Source: Dioscorea cayenensis subsp. rotundata
Taxonomy: Eukaryota; Streptophyta; Magnoliopsida; Dioscoreales; Dioscoreaceae
Length of the DNA stretch: 64,000 nt
Direction of reading: 5' to 3'
Assembly: GCF_009730915.1 (NCBI RefSeq)
Contig: NC_052479.1
Coordinates: forward strand, 62,001-126,000
Notes under the pieces: generated by a model
Database searches by the model: none
Seen by the model: the letters and a program-made list of their open reading frames with translations, nothing else
Told to the model about the DNA's origin: nothing
Shown here: piece by piece, positions 1-13,413 of the stretch
Layout of the letters: each line of letters starts with the position of its first letter
Numbering within the stretch: the stretch's first letter is position 1
Position numbers and translations under genes: made by a program

Positions 1-446
1 TCGATCTCTCAAATCTTTGGCCCCTTTCCCCTTTAAGATTTCAAAAAAATGTTTTTTTTTTAAAAAAAAAAATTTATAAAAATTATGATCATTGACCTTC
101 TTGTTGCCGTCATATACATCATAATTTTTGTTGCATAATCTCTGTAAGTTAGCCATTCGGTGAACTGGATTTTTGATGTATTCGCCCGATGTTTACTATG
201 AATCAAGATTCGCATCATCAATTGTCCTTTGTTTTATGTCACTGAATTCACACCTGCATTATTCATTTACATTTGTGGTTTCTTGTTTGTAAAATTTTTG
301 TGATCATGCAATTCCAACTTACAAATACCTTACCATATGCTCTCTGTTTAAAGAAAACACTCTGGTGGAATTCTTGATACATATTAAATTTGTTTGGGGT
401 ATAATTATATTAACCATTTTTGCCTTCTTTTTGTTCTTGTATCCAG
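1..446. other. Intronic sequence upstream of the first visible Yippee exon
   Basis: This AT-rich stretch has no open frame that resembles the start of a Yippee protein. It ends in a normal acceptor (atccag) just before the exon at 447. I read it as intron of the truncated gene. The first exon or exons, carrying the start codon and the first CxxC pair, would lie to the left of the window. Confidence 0.6.
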
Positions 447-2651
447 TCCTTCCATTGCAAGCATGGGAAGGCTTATCTCTTCAATAAGGTGTAAGTTACT
501 TGATCCTTTTTGCTGTCTCTATGGTTTGTTTCCCACAATGTTCTTCCATTTTGTTTGATTTCCATTTTCTTAGCTGCAATTTAGGGGTAAAAAGATTTGC
601 AGGTGTTCTAGTTTCTTCATTTTGAGTTTAAAGTCCAAGAGTGGAAATTTAGTGACATACACAATGTGTATATTAGCTCATGCATGTTTAGATGTGATCA
701 CCATGCAGCGGTAGGTTATTATTATATCACGGTATGCACATTTTTCAAGTTACTAAGTTTATGTGATTTATGGTCGACAAATTAGATCAGTCAATATTTC
801 CTTCTGTAGAATGCTAACTGTGTTGCGTCAATAATTTGTAGTGTTTCAAATGTTTGAAAAATCACTGAAACACCTGTCTGTTAACCTGAGTGAAGTGTCA
901 CTTATGTGTGTTTTGGTGCTTATAAAAAATTTCCCTTTTTTTGTTGGAATTCTAATGTGATGAAACAAATTTGTCTTTGCTCAACAAGCAAACTCTCATC
1001 TTGTTTGTTGCATCGTAGTTATCTGTATTGGAGCTTTGAACCAAAAATTTTGGGTTAAGTTGAGATACTAAAGAAGGATGGAGGAACTATTGTGAGCTCA
1101 TGACATGCTGTTCAACAACATACAATGTGAATGATCTCATCATTTCTTTTGAAGGGGAAGATGTAGAATTTTATAAATAAAGAGGTCATGAGTGAGGCTT
1201 TAAGGAGTGAGGATGAATATCAGAAAAACTATCAGGCTTAGTGCTAGCTCCATTCAGGTTTATTATAGATGTTTGCATGAAGTAGTTATACAGTGTGTAG
1301 ATGAGTAAAATTTTGAACGCCAATTACTTGTTTTATGATTAGTTAAAATACTTTGATCACTATCTATTGAAACAAAAGAGCGGTATAAAATGCTGAACTG
1401 ATTCTTTTGGGGGTCAAAACTCACTTCGGCTACAGCACTATTGAAGAAAGTGATTTAATATTGAATAAGATGGGGTAGATGTTTTTAGAGATTGATTTTT
1501 TAAGTGATAAATCTAGTTTTTGCTTCGATCTATTATGGGTGTCAAGAGCAAAGTCTGCATCTCATCTTGTGTTTGCTTATTTAGGAAAGGTGCGAGATAA
1601 AATTATCTAAGGAAGTGATGTGCTGTGATCTGCGATAAAAGCACGTTAGAAATCATTTAGGTTAATCAATGTCATCATTGTCATGTATGGACTGGTAGCT
1701 TTTACTAGTACGAATATGAACTAAGAGAGAAAGTAAATAATAAATGCTGCTTGGGTTTTGTGTGGTCATATTGTGATTTTGAAAATGAAGCGCTAGTTGT
1801 GCTCAATTGTTGTTAGATGTGCTATACTTTACAGGTCTTATTGTATGATGCCTAAATGATATCATAGCGTCTGGAGCTGTGGTTAATAATCCTTGGCTGA
1901 TTGTACAGGGAAATCACCACGAGCCTATCGCAGTTTGTATGTTGGTCTGTGATTTACTTGTTAAGAAATAATCTGTCATTTATATGTTATTGTTATTTTC
2001 ACTGAATATAATTGATCATAATCTTCAACAAATTGTGTGTTGGTATGCCATTTACTTGTTAAGAAAAAAATCTTTAATTTACATGTTATTGTTATTTTTC
2101 ACTGAACATAATTGATCATAATCTTCAACAAATTGTAGCGTGAACGTGACAGTTGGAGCAAAAGAGGACAGGATGATGATGACCGGGTTGCACACTGTTG
2201 TTGACATATTCTGTGTTGGGTGTGGATCCATTCTTGGATGGAAATATGTGAGACTATGTGCATCATTTTTGTTGTTGTTGTTGTCGTCGTCGTCGCCGTC
2301 CTGCTGTTCTTGTATTTATTCATGTTCATGGGAGCTATATGTTAATCTAATGCTACTTTGCAGGAGGCTGCTCATGAGAAGAACCAGAAATACAAGGAAG
2401 GAAAATTCATTCTCGAGAGGTAGGTGCTAAGAAAATTTTCTCCATTTCATTCGGATGAGATGAGCCAACCAAATATTAAATGTTAAGAGTTTAGGTTCCT
2501 CACAATTTATTTATTCCCCTTACAACATGGTCTTATCTAAAATATATTGCACTTATGTTGGAGCAGGTTTAAGGTGGCTGGTCCAAATGGGAACTATTAC
2601 TGGACGAGCACTGATGCTCATGTGGCTGGAAGTGATCCTGATGATGCTTAA
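447..2651 (+). CDS. Yippee-like zinc-binding protein, 5' partial
   Basis: Exons are 447-490, 2139-2247, 2364-2419 and 2567-2651, with stop TAA at 2649-2651. The joined reading gives [15 protein letters not shown], then [55 protein letters not shown] and a C-terminus ending GSDPDDA. This is the conserved Yippee/YPEL fold, a small zinc-binding domain related to the MSS4/cereblon fold. The second metal-binding pair is visible in FCVGC. The first CxxC should be in the missing upstream exon. All junctions are GT-AG and the phases agree (the KVV junction is split by the 1.65 kb intron). Yippee proteins are about 100-130 residues and are linked to nuclear and cell-cycle functions in animals, but plant roles are poorly defined. 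The family call is very secure; the cellular role is not. Confidence 0.92.
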
Positions 2652-3211
2652 TTTCATTTAGGATGTTGCATAGTTGTACATTCTCTTTTCTGTTTGTTGG
2701 CTGCGCTTTGACTGTCAGAAATACTCTGTGACCAATTGCTCAGCACATAATTGGCAGAGACATTGACTAGGTTAAATAAAGCGCTATCATGCTTTCTTCA
2801 TCAAGTAGCAAATATGAATCATTTTAGATCACTTATATTTTACCATGAGGTAATGCGATTGAACACATATCATTGATATGCTGCAGGTTTGCTCATGGTG
2901 TATCAGACTTTCGCAGTTGTTAGGAGTCTATTATTTCGCCTACCACATAATCAAATATAATAATGCTCAATGCTTAGCGCTATCAAGCGGGCATGCACAC
3001 CAGTGTAACCGCACAATATTTATATTTAATTTTTTAAAATGAGTAATTAATTAAAAAGGGTCTCTATTATAAACTTAAAAATATTATCATAAATTTTGTA
3101 TCGATAGGGGCGATTAAGAAACTTTCCAGTTAATATTTTATCAAATCCCTTCTTTCACCTCTTATCTTAGAAGTACCATCCTGTCACTGGTTGCAAACCA
3201 GCTATCTTAAA

Positions 3212-3254
<43 letters not shown>

Positions 3255-3566
3255 CCGTTAACTCGCACCTGGTTCCTGGATGAACAACACGGAAAAATCT
3301 TTGATTCAACATAACAAATGGTAGCCTCACAGTATGGCCACAGATATAGTGCTGAATGCATGGAATAAATATTACGAGTTTAGGCTCCATTGTCAATAAA
3401 AAAATATATAAGTAAAACAAAAGTCATATTTTAGGTAATGGCAGAATGATGGATGAGATATCAAGCCTTCCAATTACAGTACAAAACATCAATACTGTGA
3501 CTTAAGCCCCCGAATATGAAGAAAATTGGTTTTGATCAATGGATTACAGCACCAAGTCATTCAAAA
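2652..3566. other. Convergent intergenic region / 3' UTRs
   Basis: This stretch lies between the stops of the Yippee-like gene (+) and ATE1 (-), so it should contain both 3' UTRs and poly(A) sites. It holds an (AT)n microsatellite at 3215-3252. I see no coding exon. Confidence 0.6.
3215..3252. repeat. (AT)n microsatellite
   Basis: An uninterrupted AT dinucleotide tract of about 19 units in the Yippee/ATE1 convergent spacer. Confidence 0.95.
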
Positions 3567-6500
3567 TCAACCAAGAGTATAAACCACATAGTTTGCTAGC
3601 TTCTCGCCAACTACCTTCACATATCTGTGCAACTGCCTTTCCAATAAATTTAGGTGCATCTTGTCAATAGGCCCAACCACATGCTCAAGTTCCTAAAATG
3701 AATGAAACGAAAATTTATTAGACGAAATCAAGCATGGAATTGGACAGCGAAAACTAACACCACCAATGCATATTTTGACTTGATTGATTATCCATAAATA
3801 AAATACAGGGATAAGATCATAATAATTGGCCAATGTATACTCAGCCAAGGTAGCTAGACTACTCAAAAGAAAATATTGACTGCAAGTCGGCATATCTAAG
3901 GATGGGCATTCATAACTAGCTGACAGAAAACAACCAAGATAAACACACCTTGTATTTGATACGCAAGCCATTAACATCTATCATGATGTTGCTAAGATCA
4001 ACAGGTCCTAAATCATCAGAGGCTAATGTAGTGCCAGTTTCTACAACTAACTCAGCTTCTGTCCCGACAGTAATACCTTCAAAACCAGGCTCATTGTCAT
4101 CCGAATCATCCTCTTCACTAGAGGCTTCATTCAGGTCATCATCTTCAGAACGCAACTCTGATAGTGAGGACAAACCATCGGTGAATTTATTGGTGAAACC
4201 ATCTGACTGGGCTGTAAAATCTGATAGGATAACATATGGCTTTTCATCGAGTAAAGGCCTTGCAATATGAAAAGGCACCCACCTGCAGATTTATGAAAGG
4301 CATATTGAATTTCAGCATCCAATAAAAATCTCCAAACAGATGAAGCTCTGTTTGCTACCACTGGATCAATTGTTAACTTGAGGAAGAACATGTAAGTACA
4401 ATCTGAGATTGACACAAGACAAATAACTACTTGGTACTCCCTCCGTTCCTTTTTATCTGTCGTGAATAACCAAATCTCACGTACCAAGAAAGTTGGTTAT
4501 TTCACAAAATTTAATAAAAAATTAGTTATCTTTCCAAAATTACCTCTAATTTTTATCTTCACATTTCTCTCTCATATTAAATTCCAAGAAGAGAATTAAA
4601 ATTAAGTGTTAGGGTAATTTTGAAAAAAAATAATAATAAATACTTCTTGATGTTTAAAAATGACAGATAAAAAAGAACATGGGTTTATGACAGATAAAAA
4701 AGAACGGAGGGCGTAAATTCTAAAATATATCCAACAACCGCAAGTTAAATCTACAAGCAAAAGTGCATAGGATGTACTATTTTCTAACAGAAAAAAACTC
4801 GAACCTATGCCTTAACAGGTCACACGATGTCTGACAGTTTCCTACTTCTAGCTCTCCTACTGTTATTAGTTATTGTCCCCAGTTTCAGCTTTATATTGAA
4901 CATCATCATCCAAGCTATTCATGCCATTGTGCTCAGGTTGAATTTTAAATTAAGGACACACTTTCAATTGTGAAGATGCGTGAAGACTTACTTGTAACGT
5001 AGAGGACAGAGAAGTTCAGAAGGGTGGTATGCTGCTTTGTATCTCATTTTGCTGCAAGAGTGAATATAGTAGCCAAGATAGTAATACTGAAGGCGAGGAC
5101 AATGGATTCCAGCCTCCTTAACCCAATTTATCTCCTGCAGAGCAGAATATTTTCCAAGTGATAAAAAGGATAATTCAGGGTCCCAAAACAAATACTTGCT
5201 TGACAGACATCTTGGAAGTATATCCACTACACCAACAGCGACTAGTTTCCCATCAATCAGATACTGCTGATGGAAAGAACCAAACCCGCAATGTGGAACA
5301 GTTTCGTTACCACTACTTGGTGGAACAAATACCAGAGGAGTATCAACCAAAAACCTTCTGTATGAGCTTTCTGAAACTTTCTCTGGCTTGTCATTATGCA
5401 CTTTGATTTGGTATCTCTTGTACAATGCAAATTCCTCTGGGTCAAAACTAGACCGCTTCATTCGAATTTCTAATCTCCGCCTTTTATGATGTTGACCAAT
5501 ACCTCCTCCAGACACGCAGCCGCGTTTGGGATTCACTCTCTTTCCATCAGAATGTGCACATGCCTCACTGGAGAGAAAATCTGTGCCTGGCAGTTTGGTG
5601 GTGGAGTAGAAATTAAGATGCCCACTGCAAGCTTTTATTGACAAGCCATGTATATCTCCTTGCCCATTAATAAAAACTGCTAGTTTGTCTGCAACACTAT
5701 TGGGTGAGAAGTTTAGAAGGTTTCCATGTTGGCTCGCACTGCTCCTTGACAATCCTGACTGGCCGTCATCCTCTGTCAACAGTGAGCGCCTTAATGCTGC
5801 AGCAACCTGAAAAGAGATGTTGGAAGTATACAACAGATCCTCTGATACATTTGATATCTTCCTCTTAGCTTGAGAAGTAACCCTTTTCACAATAGCTTTA
5901 GGGGCATGGATTATAGGAAACTCAGCCAGTAAAGCAGGTGTACTCAAAGCATCATCAATTTTCTTTTCTAAATAATGGAGATAAGGGTCTGCAGAACTAA
6001 TTTTGTCAGATGAAGAAGAAGAAGACGAAGATTCACTGACTGGTGCATTGGGAACTGTGGTTGGAGATGCATCATCATGCATACATCGACTTTTTGAAGA
6101 ATCCTGTGTAAGTTTTACTTGCTCAGGTTTCTTCACATCAAGTGTACCATCTAAAAACCTGTGTACAGACTATGACTTGATGGAGGAGTATCAGAAGCAT
6201 GTGTTACAAGAAAGGGAAGTGTAGTAAAAATACCTCTGCATTTTTTTCTGCACACGGACTTGCTCTTTCGAAGGACTGAAATCTTCAACCTTCAATCGAA
6301 TGGTATAGGAAGGACAGCAGGTCCTTTCCATCTCCGGTTTGTATAGAAAACAACCAGATCTCCTCCAACCCCGATCGAGAAGCTCTGCAAGCAGGTGTGC
6401 CATTCAGTTCAATATGAAAATGCAGAGGATGACGCTTCTTCTTTAAGAAAATAACTTTAGAAATTAATTTCTGCCGTGTGATGTGTGTAAATGTGATGGT

Positions 6501-7393
6501 ATTTGATTTCAAAACAAATATTTTGCTAGAGAAAAAGGCAAGAGAAAGGAGAATACTAAAGCAACAGTTGTTATTGTTAAATAAGTGGCACTTGAATTCT
6601 TTTGGTGAAATAAACAACACCTCAACCTTGTAAATTATCTTCCCAGTTCATGATGGCCTTTCTTATGACTTCCAATTACTTGTGTAAAAGAACATGAAAA
6701 CTTCTTGATTTAGATGAAAACACAAACATTTTTCTTTTAATCTTTGGAAGCGTTTGCCAAATAAATTGATATGCAAGTCATGCAAAGAAATGTGTGTATA
6801 TTGTATACCTTGGTAGTTATCGACCGTGATGCTGTACGCCCATAGACCTGAAGGTTGATCAGAAATAAAAACAATTCGTCAAAACAAGGAAACAAGAGGC
6901 AAGAAATCACTTATAACCTAAATCTCCATTTGATTGAGAAACAAAATATTTCGGATGTCTGAATTACTAGGAGTGAACAAGCAATTCATTCATTCATAGC
7001 GAACTGAAGTGCTCTAATAGCAATATCGGAGGATCTCCAAAGAATACGTTTCATAAGCAAGGCAAAACATGAGAAAATCAATACTAGAGTAAAGCTGAAT
7101 CCGCCAAAAATCGTAAAAAAGAGAAATTGGGGTCTGGGCAAGCACTAATATAAGGAAAAGGGGATTAGATGATCGGGATCGGAGTCCAGGGGATCTTAGG
7201 GATCATTCCAAGGGGAAAAAGAGAAACAGAGAGAGAGGCAATGGTTCTTCAAACCGTGAGAGATGCAGGAATGACTGGTGGATCTACAGTATCCGCAGGA
7301 GCTCCTCCGGCGACCGTGGTCGACGACCACCGTCTCTCCTCCCTCCGCCACTCCGCCGCCGCCGCTGCTGCTGCTGCTTGCCCCATCCCCCAT
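3567..7393 (-). CDS. ATE1: Arginyl-tRNA--protein transferase (ATE1)
   Basis: Six exons, read from high to low coordinate: 7393-7255, 6847-6809, 6384-6234, 6158-4992, 4282-3949 and 3692-3567; together 651 residues (Arabidopsis ATE1 is about 630). The enzyme moves arginine from Arg-tRNA to N-terminal Asp, Glu or oxidised Cys, creating Arg/N-degrons. In plants these substrates include group VII ERF oxygen-sensing factors. The N-terminal domain carries the family cysteines: CGYC at residues 33-36 and CC at 82-83, in GCFLYKPEMERTCCPSYTIR. The C-terminal domain follows (YKRYQIKVHND, QQYLIDGKLVAVGVVDILP, YYLGYYIHSCSKMRYK). A Ser-rich linker near residue 130 and an acidic insert near residues 560-600 are plant-typical. 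The start is the first in-frame ATG, because the open frame to its left begins only with GTG. The fourth intron contains a MITE. Confidence 0.95.
4437..4713. mobile_element. Stowaway-like MITE (Tc1/mariner) in an ATE1 intron
   Basis: The element starts CTCCCTCCGTTCC and ends GAACGGAGGGCG. The ends are inverted repeats of about 24 bp with few mismatches (CTCCCTCCGTTCCTTTTTAT against CGCCCTCCGTTCTTTTTTAT). A TA dinucleotide flanks each side (4435-4436 and 4714-4715). The length of about 277 bp, the CTCCCTCCGT terminus and the TA target duplication are diagnostic of Stowaway elements. The right subterminal 17-mer gacagataaaaaagaac occurs twice (near 4661 and 4689). There is no coding capacity. 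Confidence 0.9.
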
Positions 7394-8495
7394 AACTCCT
7401 CCCACAGCAAGACCACAACTTTCTCAGTTCCTATATTCCAAAGTTCATATCGAACAACCAAGGTCATCTCTCAATAAATAACTCTTGATAGATAAATAAA
7501 TAAATAAATAAATAACCAAATAAATAATTTTAAAAAAATTATACACACACACACATATATATATATATATTCCCAAAGAATTGAGTAGTAGAAGTTGAAC
7601 TGATTTTTCACTGTTATTTAATTAACATTAACTGCTATCTTTCGGCCGAATATTTTTCATTCTTTTAGTAATATATATATATATTCCTCATTCTCGTTAA
7701 AAAGTAATCCGGTTTGATCATATAAATTGAGCGAAAAAATTTTGTGTTAGCATAAAATTTTTTAACTTCATCATGTTTGCCTTCATATAACACACACATC
7801 TTATGAAAAATAAAAAAATTTTAAAAAAGCTTAGTTGTACTTTTGTTTTTTTCCTTAATTTTTAATAGAAGTGGTTTTATCCATCTTTTTCAAAATTAAA
7901 AATATCTTATTTTATATTTATAAATTTTTTCACATATTTTCTTCATCTTCTTCTTATATTTATAAATTTTCTCAAATATCTTCCTATTATTGTTATAATT
8001 GTCGTTATTGTTGTAGTCATTTTAATAACAAAAATTAGTGCAAGAAAAAAAAAAGTTCATCGTGTGCGCAAGGTTGTGAATGCTAGGTACTACGGTCAAG
8101 AATCAAGATGGATTAAAGAAAGACTGTATACAAGAGAAATCAAAGGCTGCAGGTCATAAATACCCAGAAATGTAAAAGCACTTGCTAGTTGGTTGTAATT
8201 TTGGGTGAAAGAAGCCAAAGAGTAAAAAAAAACTAAAAATGAACAGCATATGATCATCAGTCTGACGGCACGGGCTTCCTAAACCATGATCAACCATGAA
8301 AGATATCTTCGGATCTCTCGGTGTGGCTTGTGAGGTCATCTTTAACATTGTTTGTGCAGCAAAATCGTAGACTCGTAAAATTTCTAAAACCACTTTCCAT
8401 GTCTGTTAGTAATATCAAGTTATTGCAAAAATGGAAGCGCAGATGTGCAGACAAAGACTTCATTCTCCAACGCCATAATTATGAGTAGTGCTGGA
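7394..8495. other. ATE1 upstream region and LOH2 3' flank
   Basis: The right part of ATE1's leader is followed by a (TAAA)n tract (7492-7514), short TA tracts and AT-rich DNA. The 3' UTR of the ceramide synthase probably occupies roughly 8100-8495. No other exon was found. Confidence 0.5.
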
Positions 8496-11400
8496 TCAAT
8501 CATCACCTTCAGAATCTGTATGCAAAGCATGATGCAGCAGTTACTAAAGCAGTTACAAGAACAAGGATAGCTTCTCAAGCATGCACATTTCTACATGATT
8601 TTTAGTTGCAGAAAAGGCAAGAATATATATATAAAAGGCAATTGAATTACCTGATCGAATATCCTCTCCCACCTGTCCTTTGTTACTCAACTGCCTCTTG
8701 ATCATTGAGCAGATCAAAACCCACCAGTAAATGTGAAATATGAGCAGGCTTAGAAGCATTGTATTGACACCATAGTACAAAGTTCTTGGGAAACCCTCAG
8801 GTGACTTCAAGTACTGAAAAGAATGATAGCTGAAAAGCACAATGAAGACAACTATAAGCAAATAAATTTAGAAGAATGATTCACCAAGATAAGCAGTATC
8901 TAATCAAACCTTCTACCTTGATGTCTTGATTATCCAGAATGGGAAGAATATTAACCGCAATAACAACCATGAAATAGCAAAAAGCCCAAAGCAAACACTA
9001 GCTGCTAACTCCTTCTCTGAGTATTTGAACACTTTGGCAGTTTCCATGAAGACATCACTCGCATCGTGCAATGCAAGGATCACAGATCCAATTCGGAAAA
9101 AACTGCATCACTTAATATATTAGTTGTTTTTCTCACTACACGGAAATAATTCTCATACTGACAGACAACCGGCCAATACATTGCTAGCAGACTTACTGAT
9201 GATTATGACAGATGTATCAATATTTTTGTCACTACTAGCACAGAACAGTTATGAATTTTTAAATGTGTGAAAAAGAAGTGTCAGACTCAACTATAAGCTT
9301 CACCATGAGAATGTTCTCTTGGTTTGTTTCTATGTAATAATGAGCAGTTTTATGAAAGTTCTGCTAAAATGATATCAGACTAGAGTTTATGCTAGCATGG
9401 CCAGTGCTGAAACTAATGTTTCTAGAATCAATTGCTCTGCACTCCAAAACAAAAAAAAAAAAAATATATATATATATATATATTGAAAACATGCACACAC
9501 AGAGAGCAAAGGAAAGGAAGGAAAAGCACAGGTCTGTAGACCATTACCTGGTCAAGAAAGAGTACCCAATCAAGAGAGAGGTTATAATATGATGAGACAT
9601 CATGATGCCAAAATCTTTCCTTCGAGTTTCCCATATAAGTAGAGCCCCAATGCTATAGAGATAAAATCCACACTGACACATGTAGAAAAGCTTCACGGAA
9701 ACCCTAGAAAAGGAATAAGAGTAGAATGCAGAAGTTAGAGCAAGTAAATAACTTCAAAACAATGAATCAAACATAAAAATGAATTTTCAACTAAAAATGG
9801 AGCCACTAAATCCAGATTCTAGCAGATATGTCTTAGAAACCACAACATCAAAGGAAGCAAAAGAAGCTAACTTAAATTGCATATCCTGTCTAAACATTAA
9901 TTTCTTTGACGATTTAAATATGGATCATCATAACCAGATTATCACTATAGATTCAAAACACCAAGAGATATTTTTTTATCAAATGTTTGATAGAATATTT
10001 ACCACAAATTAGATTAAACAATATATTAAAAAAAAATGTAGCAAGAGAATTATGATGTACAGGGAATAGGTTACGTTTGCAATCACTTCTTGGAAATACA
10101 TGTACATATATATTTTAACTTGCTGAAGGTATCAGAAAAATATGTAAAAGAACTGGCTGAAGGTATCAGAAAAATATGTGTTCTTTAATGGCCATTAGGT
10201 GTTCTTCAGAAGAATTGCTAATGTGGTAATTTTAACTTGCCTCATCTTGGTGAGAAATGTATTGTATCAGGCATGAAATTCAAAGGATCTTAATACACAA
10301 TATCTGGGTATACAAATTTTCACTTGAGAATTTAAAAATATATCACACACATAAATATGAATCATTAGGGAGACAGCTAAGCACCAAATGATGCTTATGA
10401 AGCTATCTGGCCAAGTAAATGGGCAGACCATTAGTGATAGAATTTGATGTTTGGGCAAGATTAATAAATAATAAAATCTACAAAACAAATGAACAATGAG
10501 GGAGGAATTTTTGGAGCATAATGTCAAATTGATATTGCTAGAAGAGTTTCCAGGATTTTGATCACAAGCCAGAATATTTTTCCAATCCCGTCTGCCAATA
10601 TTATTTACTTAGAAAAATATAGATCTAGAAAAATAAAATAAAACCCTGCTTTTAACTAATTTAATGTTGCAATTTTTTTTAACCCATACATCCTTGACAA
10701 ACTGATAAATTACCAAAATTGCATGCATAATTCAGTTGCCTGTAAAGAAGCCCAAACAATCAAAAGATTCCAAATCAACATTCTCTGATACTCACTTCAG
10801 TTCTTGATTTGGCCAACCATCAAGGTATGCCTTTGTATTCAGTGGCGAAGGCCCCTCTTTCATAATGGAAAAAACCCATAATTGGACAGAAATATAATAC
10901 GTCAACTTCCATAGCGACTCACAACACTTAATAATCTTTGCCCGTTTTGCTTCATCAATCTTTGCAGGAATAAATCTGCCACAAACAAATTGAACAGACA
11001 GCGGCTGGGGAAAAACAAATAAATATCCTTAAGAAAATGGGTAAAAGAGAACTGATAAACAAAGTGAGATTAGAGCCTGTGTCAAAACCAGTGGTAAAAT
11101 TGCTTCTCCATAAAGAACAAACTAACATCAGATGCAATATTGACCAAAAAACTTGAAAATCCTATATGAGAATTCTTGTGGAAAAATTAAAGGCATGGTT
11201 ATTGGAAGTATATCATCTACAAGAAACATTACCCATAAGGCATGGGATAATAGTATCTGTTAAGATACCAATAATGGTAAAAAAAAAAAAATGGTAGTGG
11301 TGAGAGTATTATATACAGTTTGCAAAAATAAAATTAAATCCCTTTGGGCCAGGGCTGCAGTTTGGGGTAATTGTCATGAGGATGTGCTAAAAAATATTAT

Positions 11401-12523
11401 CAATTAAAAAAAGGTATGGCCAACTGCATTTTTAAAGCTTCATGTCCATTCCTGCAACAAAGAGCTTTTGCAATCAAGAAAAAAGGAAAGGAAACATGGG
11501 GTGTTTGTGTGATGAATATAAGTGTTTGGAAATAACAAAGAAGCCTCATATCCCAGCCTTTCAGGAACTAAAATAACATATCTAGCTTGTCAAAAAATAT
11601 AAGGAAGAAATACAATGAAATTGCCATTAGGAGAGATAATTTGGAATGTGTTAACATGATGATCCATGGTCAGACCATTGCAGAATATTCTAGGAATCAA
11701 GTAGCATGCCCAAGAAATCAGGAACTACAATTATAGTACATGACATGAAAAATATAAGAAGCACCACCAATATGACTGCATGTTCTAGAAGATTTCCATC
11801 TTCTTTTGCCAGTATAACTAAGATAAACAAGGACTCTCCAAATGTGATATTGGCCAAAGATCATAATCAAGATGTATGCTTGAAATAAGGATAAATAAAA
11901 TAAAATTAAAAAAACACGTTATTAAGTTAGCTTGAAAATGAGGATTCTCTAAATCTTGTCTTTCATCAAACCCAGGAATGTCTTGCTTAATTTCATGCTC
12001 AATGTCATCTAGAAGTGCAGGATATAAAGAGAAATAAGAATAAAATTAAAAAGAGACAACTTTATAGAGATACATTCTCTTTGATTTTGTTCTCTTCTTC
12101 TCTTTACATAAAAATCTTTTCTGATCTAAATCCCAAAGAGACCATTTTTTTTTAGCACCATCTTTAGTCCAACCACTTCACCACTTGGAAAAACAAAGAT
12201 TTGGATCCGGCATGCCAACAATGCGAATCAAAATTTCAGTCAATTCAACACTGTTTCATTAAGCAACAAAATATGACGCTAACTACGAAACAAAACCAAA
12301 ATAAAATAAAATAAAATAAAAGGCAGACGCTGGAAGACAGAAAACACTTGAAGATCCAGAGACTTGGATGTGGAGTTGAGATTATTTAAAGGAAAGGCAA
12401 ACATACCTGGTAAATAAAGGTGTCAAGGATGAACCGAGCGCAGAATAAAACAAGGGCGAAGAAGACAGCAATCAAGAAATCGGCAGTCTCTGGGCGACTG
12501 CCCTCAGCCAAGATGGAGCCCAT
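8496..12523 (-). CDS. LOH2: Ceramide synthase, LAG1/LOH2 type (TLC domain)
   Basis: Six exons, high to low: 12523-12407, 11004-10796, 9703-9548, 9102-8917, 8829-8651 and 8515-8496; together 288 residues. The protein joins a sphingoid base to a fatty acyl-CoA in the ER membrane. The TLC/Lag motif is intact: WETRRKDFGIMMSHHIITSL, then ILALHDASDVFMETAKVFKY. The adjacent histidines MSHH and the HDASD acids are the residues needed for catalysis in this family. Several hydrophobic membrane segments follow, and the tail reads KGQVGEDIRSDSEGDD. GWPNQELK and the acidic tail match LOH2-type synthases (C16 acyl-CoA preference in Arabidopsis), so substrate class is inferred. Exon 2 uses the acceptor at ccccag (11005-11010); a nearer AG would break frame. 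Confidence 0.93.
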
Positions 12524-13218
12524 GGGAGCAGATTCACGAAAGGGAAATAGAGAAAAATAAATAAATAAATAAATAAATAGAGAGATAAAAAGGAACAATC
12601 AATTAGAAATCCAGAAACAGCGACGGCGTAGGATCATCACAAGATCCTATTCTGGTTGGCATTCTCAGGAGGATAAAGAGAAAACGAAGACCATGGTCCA
12701 CGGTTTACGAATTTTGGTTGGAGCGGAGAGAGATGAGGAGACCGTGAGAGGAGTGTTTGGTTTCTAAGAAGAGAGAGAGAGAGGGGGGTGTTGATGTTAA
12801 TTGTTAAACTAGGGGGGAATAATTGAAATATTGGGAATATTGGTAGCAAAAGCACGTGGTTTAGGGCTTTTATTATTATATATAAATTTATGGATCGTCG
12901 ATTTGCGGTATAAAATATTTTTTTAAAAACATAGCATTAGTAGTAGTAGTCCCGACAGTGCTTGGTTGGATCACTTGAAATGATCCGCGTGGTTCGAAAC
13001 TAGAATCGCCAACGTGGCTTCTTTCCTTCTTTCTTAATCGACTGAACCAACCAGCCAATCATTCCCACCATGACCAAATGACTTTCATCTTACTTATTAA
13101 CACTGGTTCGAAGTTTAACAGATTTATTTTTTTATATGGTTTTTAGTAATGCCGATTGCTTATACTCAAATATCTCTCTTCTTTTTAAAAAAAAATTTGT
13201 AGACAATTGCAAGCCATT

Positions 13219-13413
13219 GAACCTCCACACTTTTAATGAGATGATGTAAATGTTATAATGTTATATACTAAATTATTTGTTTTATCGAATTGTTTAATAA
13301 TATGTGATTTTGAATTCATTAACATTAGTGTGGAGGTTCATTAATAATATGGAATGAATTCATTAAAACACATATTATTAATGAATTCAAAATCACATAT
13401 TATTAAACAATTC
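13219..13413. repeat. Two interleaved perfect inverted repeats
   Basis: Repeat 1 has 12-bp arms gaacctccacac (13219-13230) and its exact reverse complement (13328-13339). Repeat 2 has 36-bp perfect arms (13287-13322 and 13378-13413), each with a 55-bp spacer between them. One arm of each lies inside the loop of the other, so the two hairpins cannot be simply nested. The right arm of repeat 2 begins ttaatgaattcaaaatcaca. No target duplication was evident. Confidence 0.9.

Noticed and set aside
3950-4270. Plus-strand open frame of 106 residues
   Set aside because: Antisense of ATE1 exon 5, which is supported by the conserved enzyme sequence.
7169-7481. Two overlapping plus-strand open frames with poly-Ala and poly-Leu
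   Set aside because: They are shadows of the GC-rich first exon of ATE1 (Ser/Gly tract).
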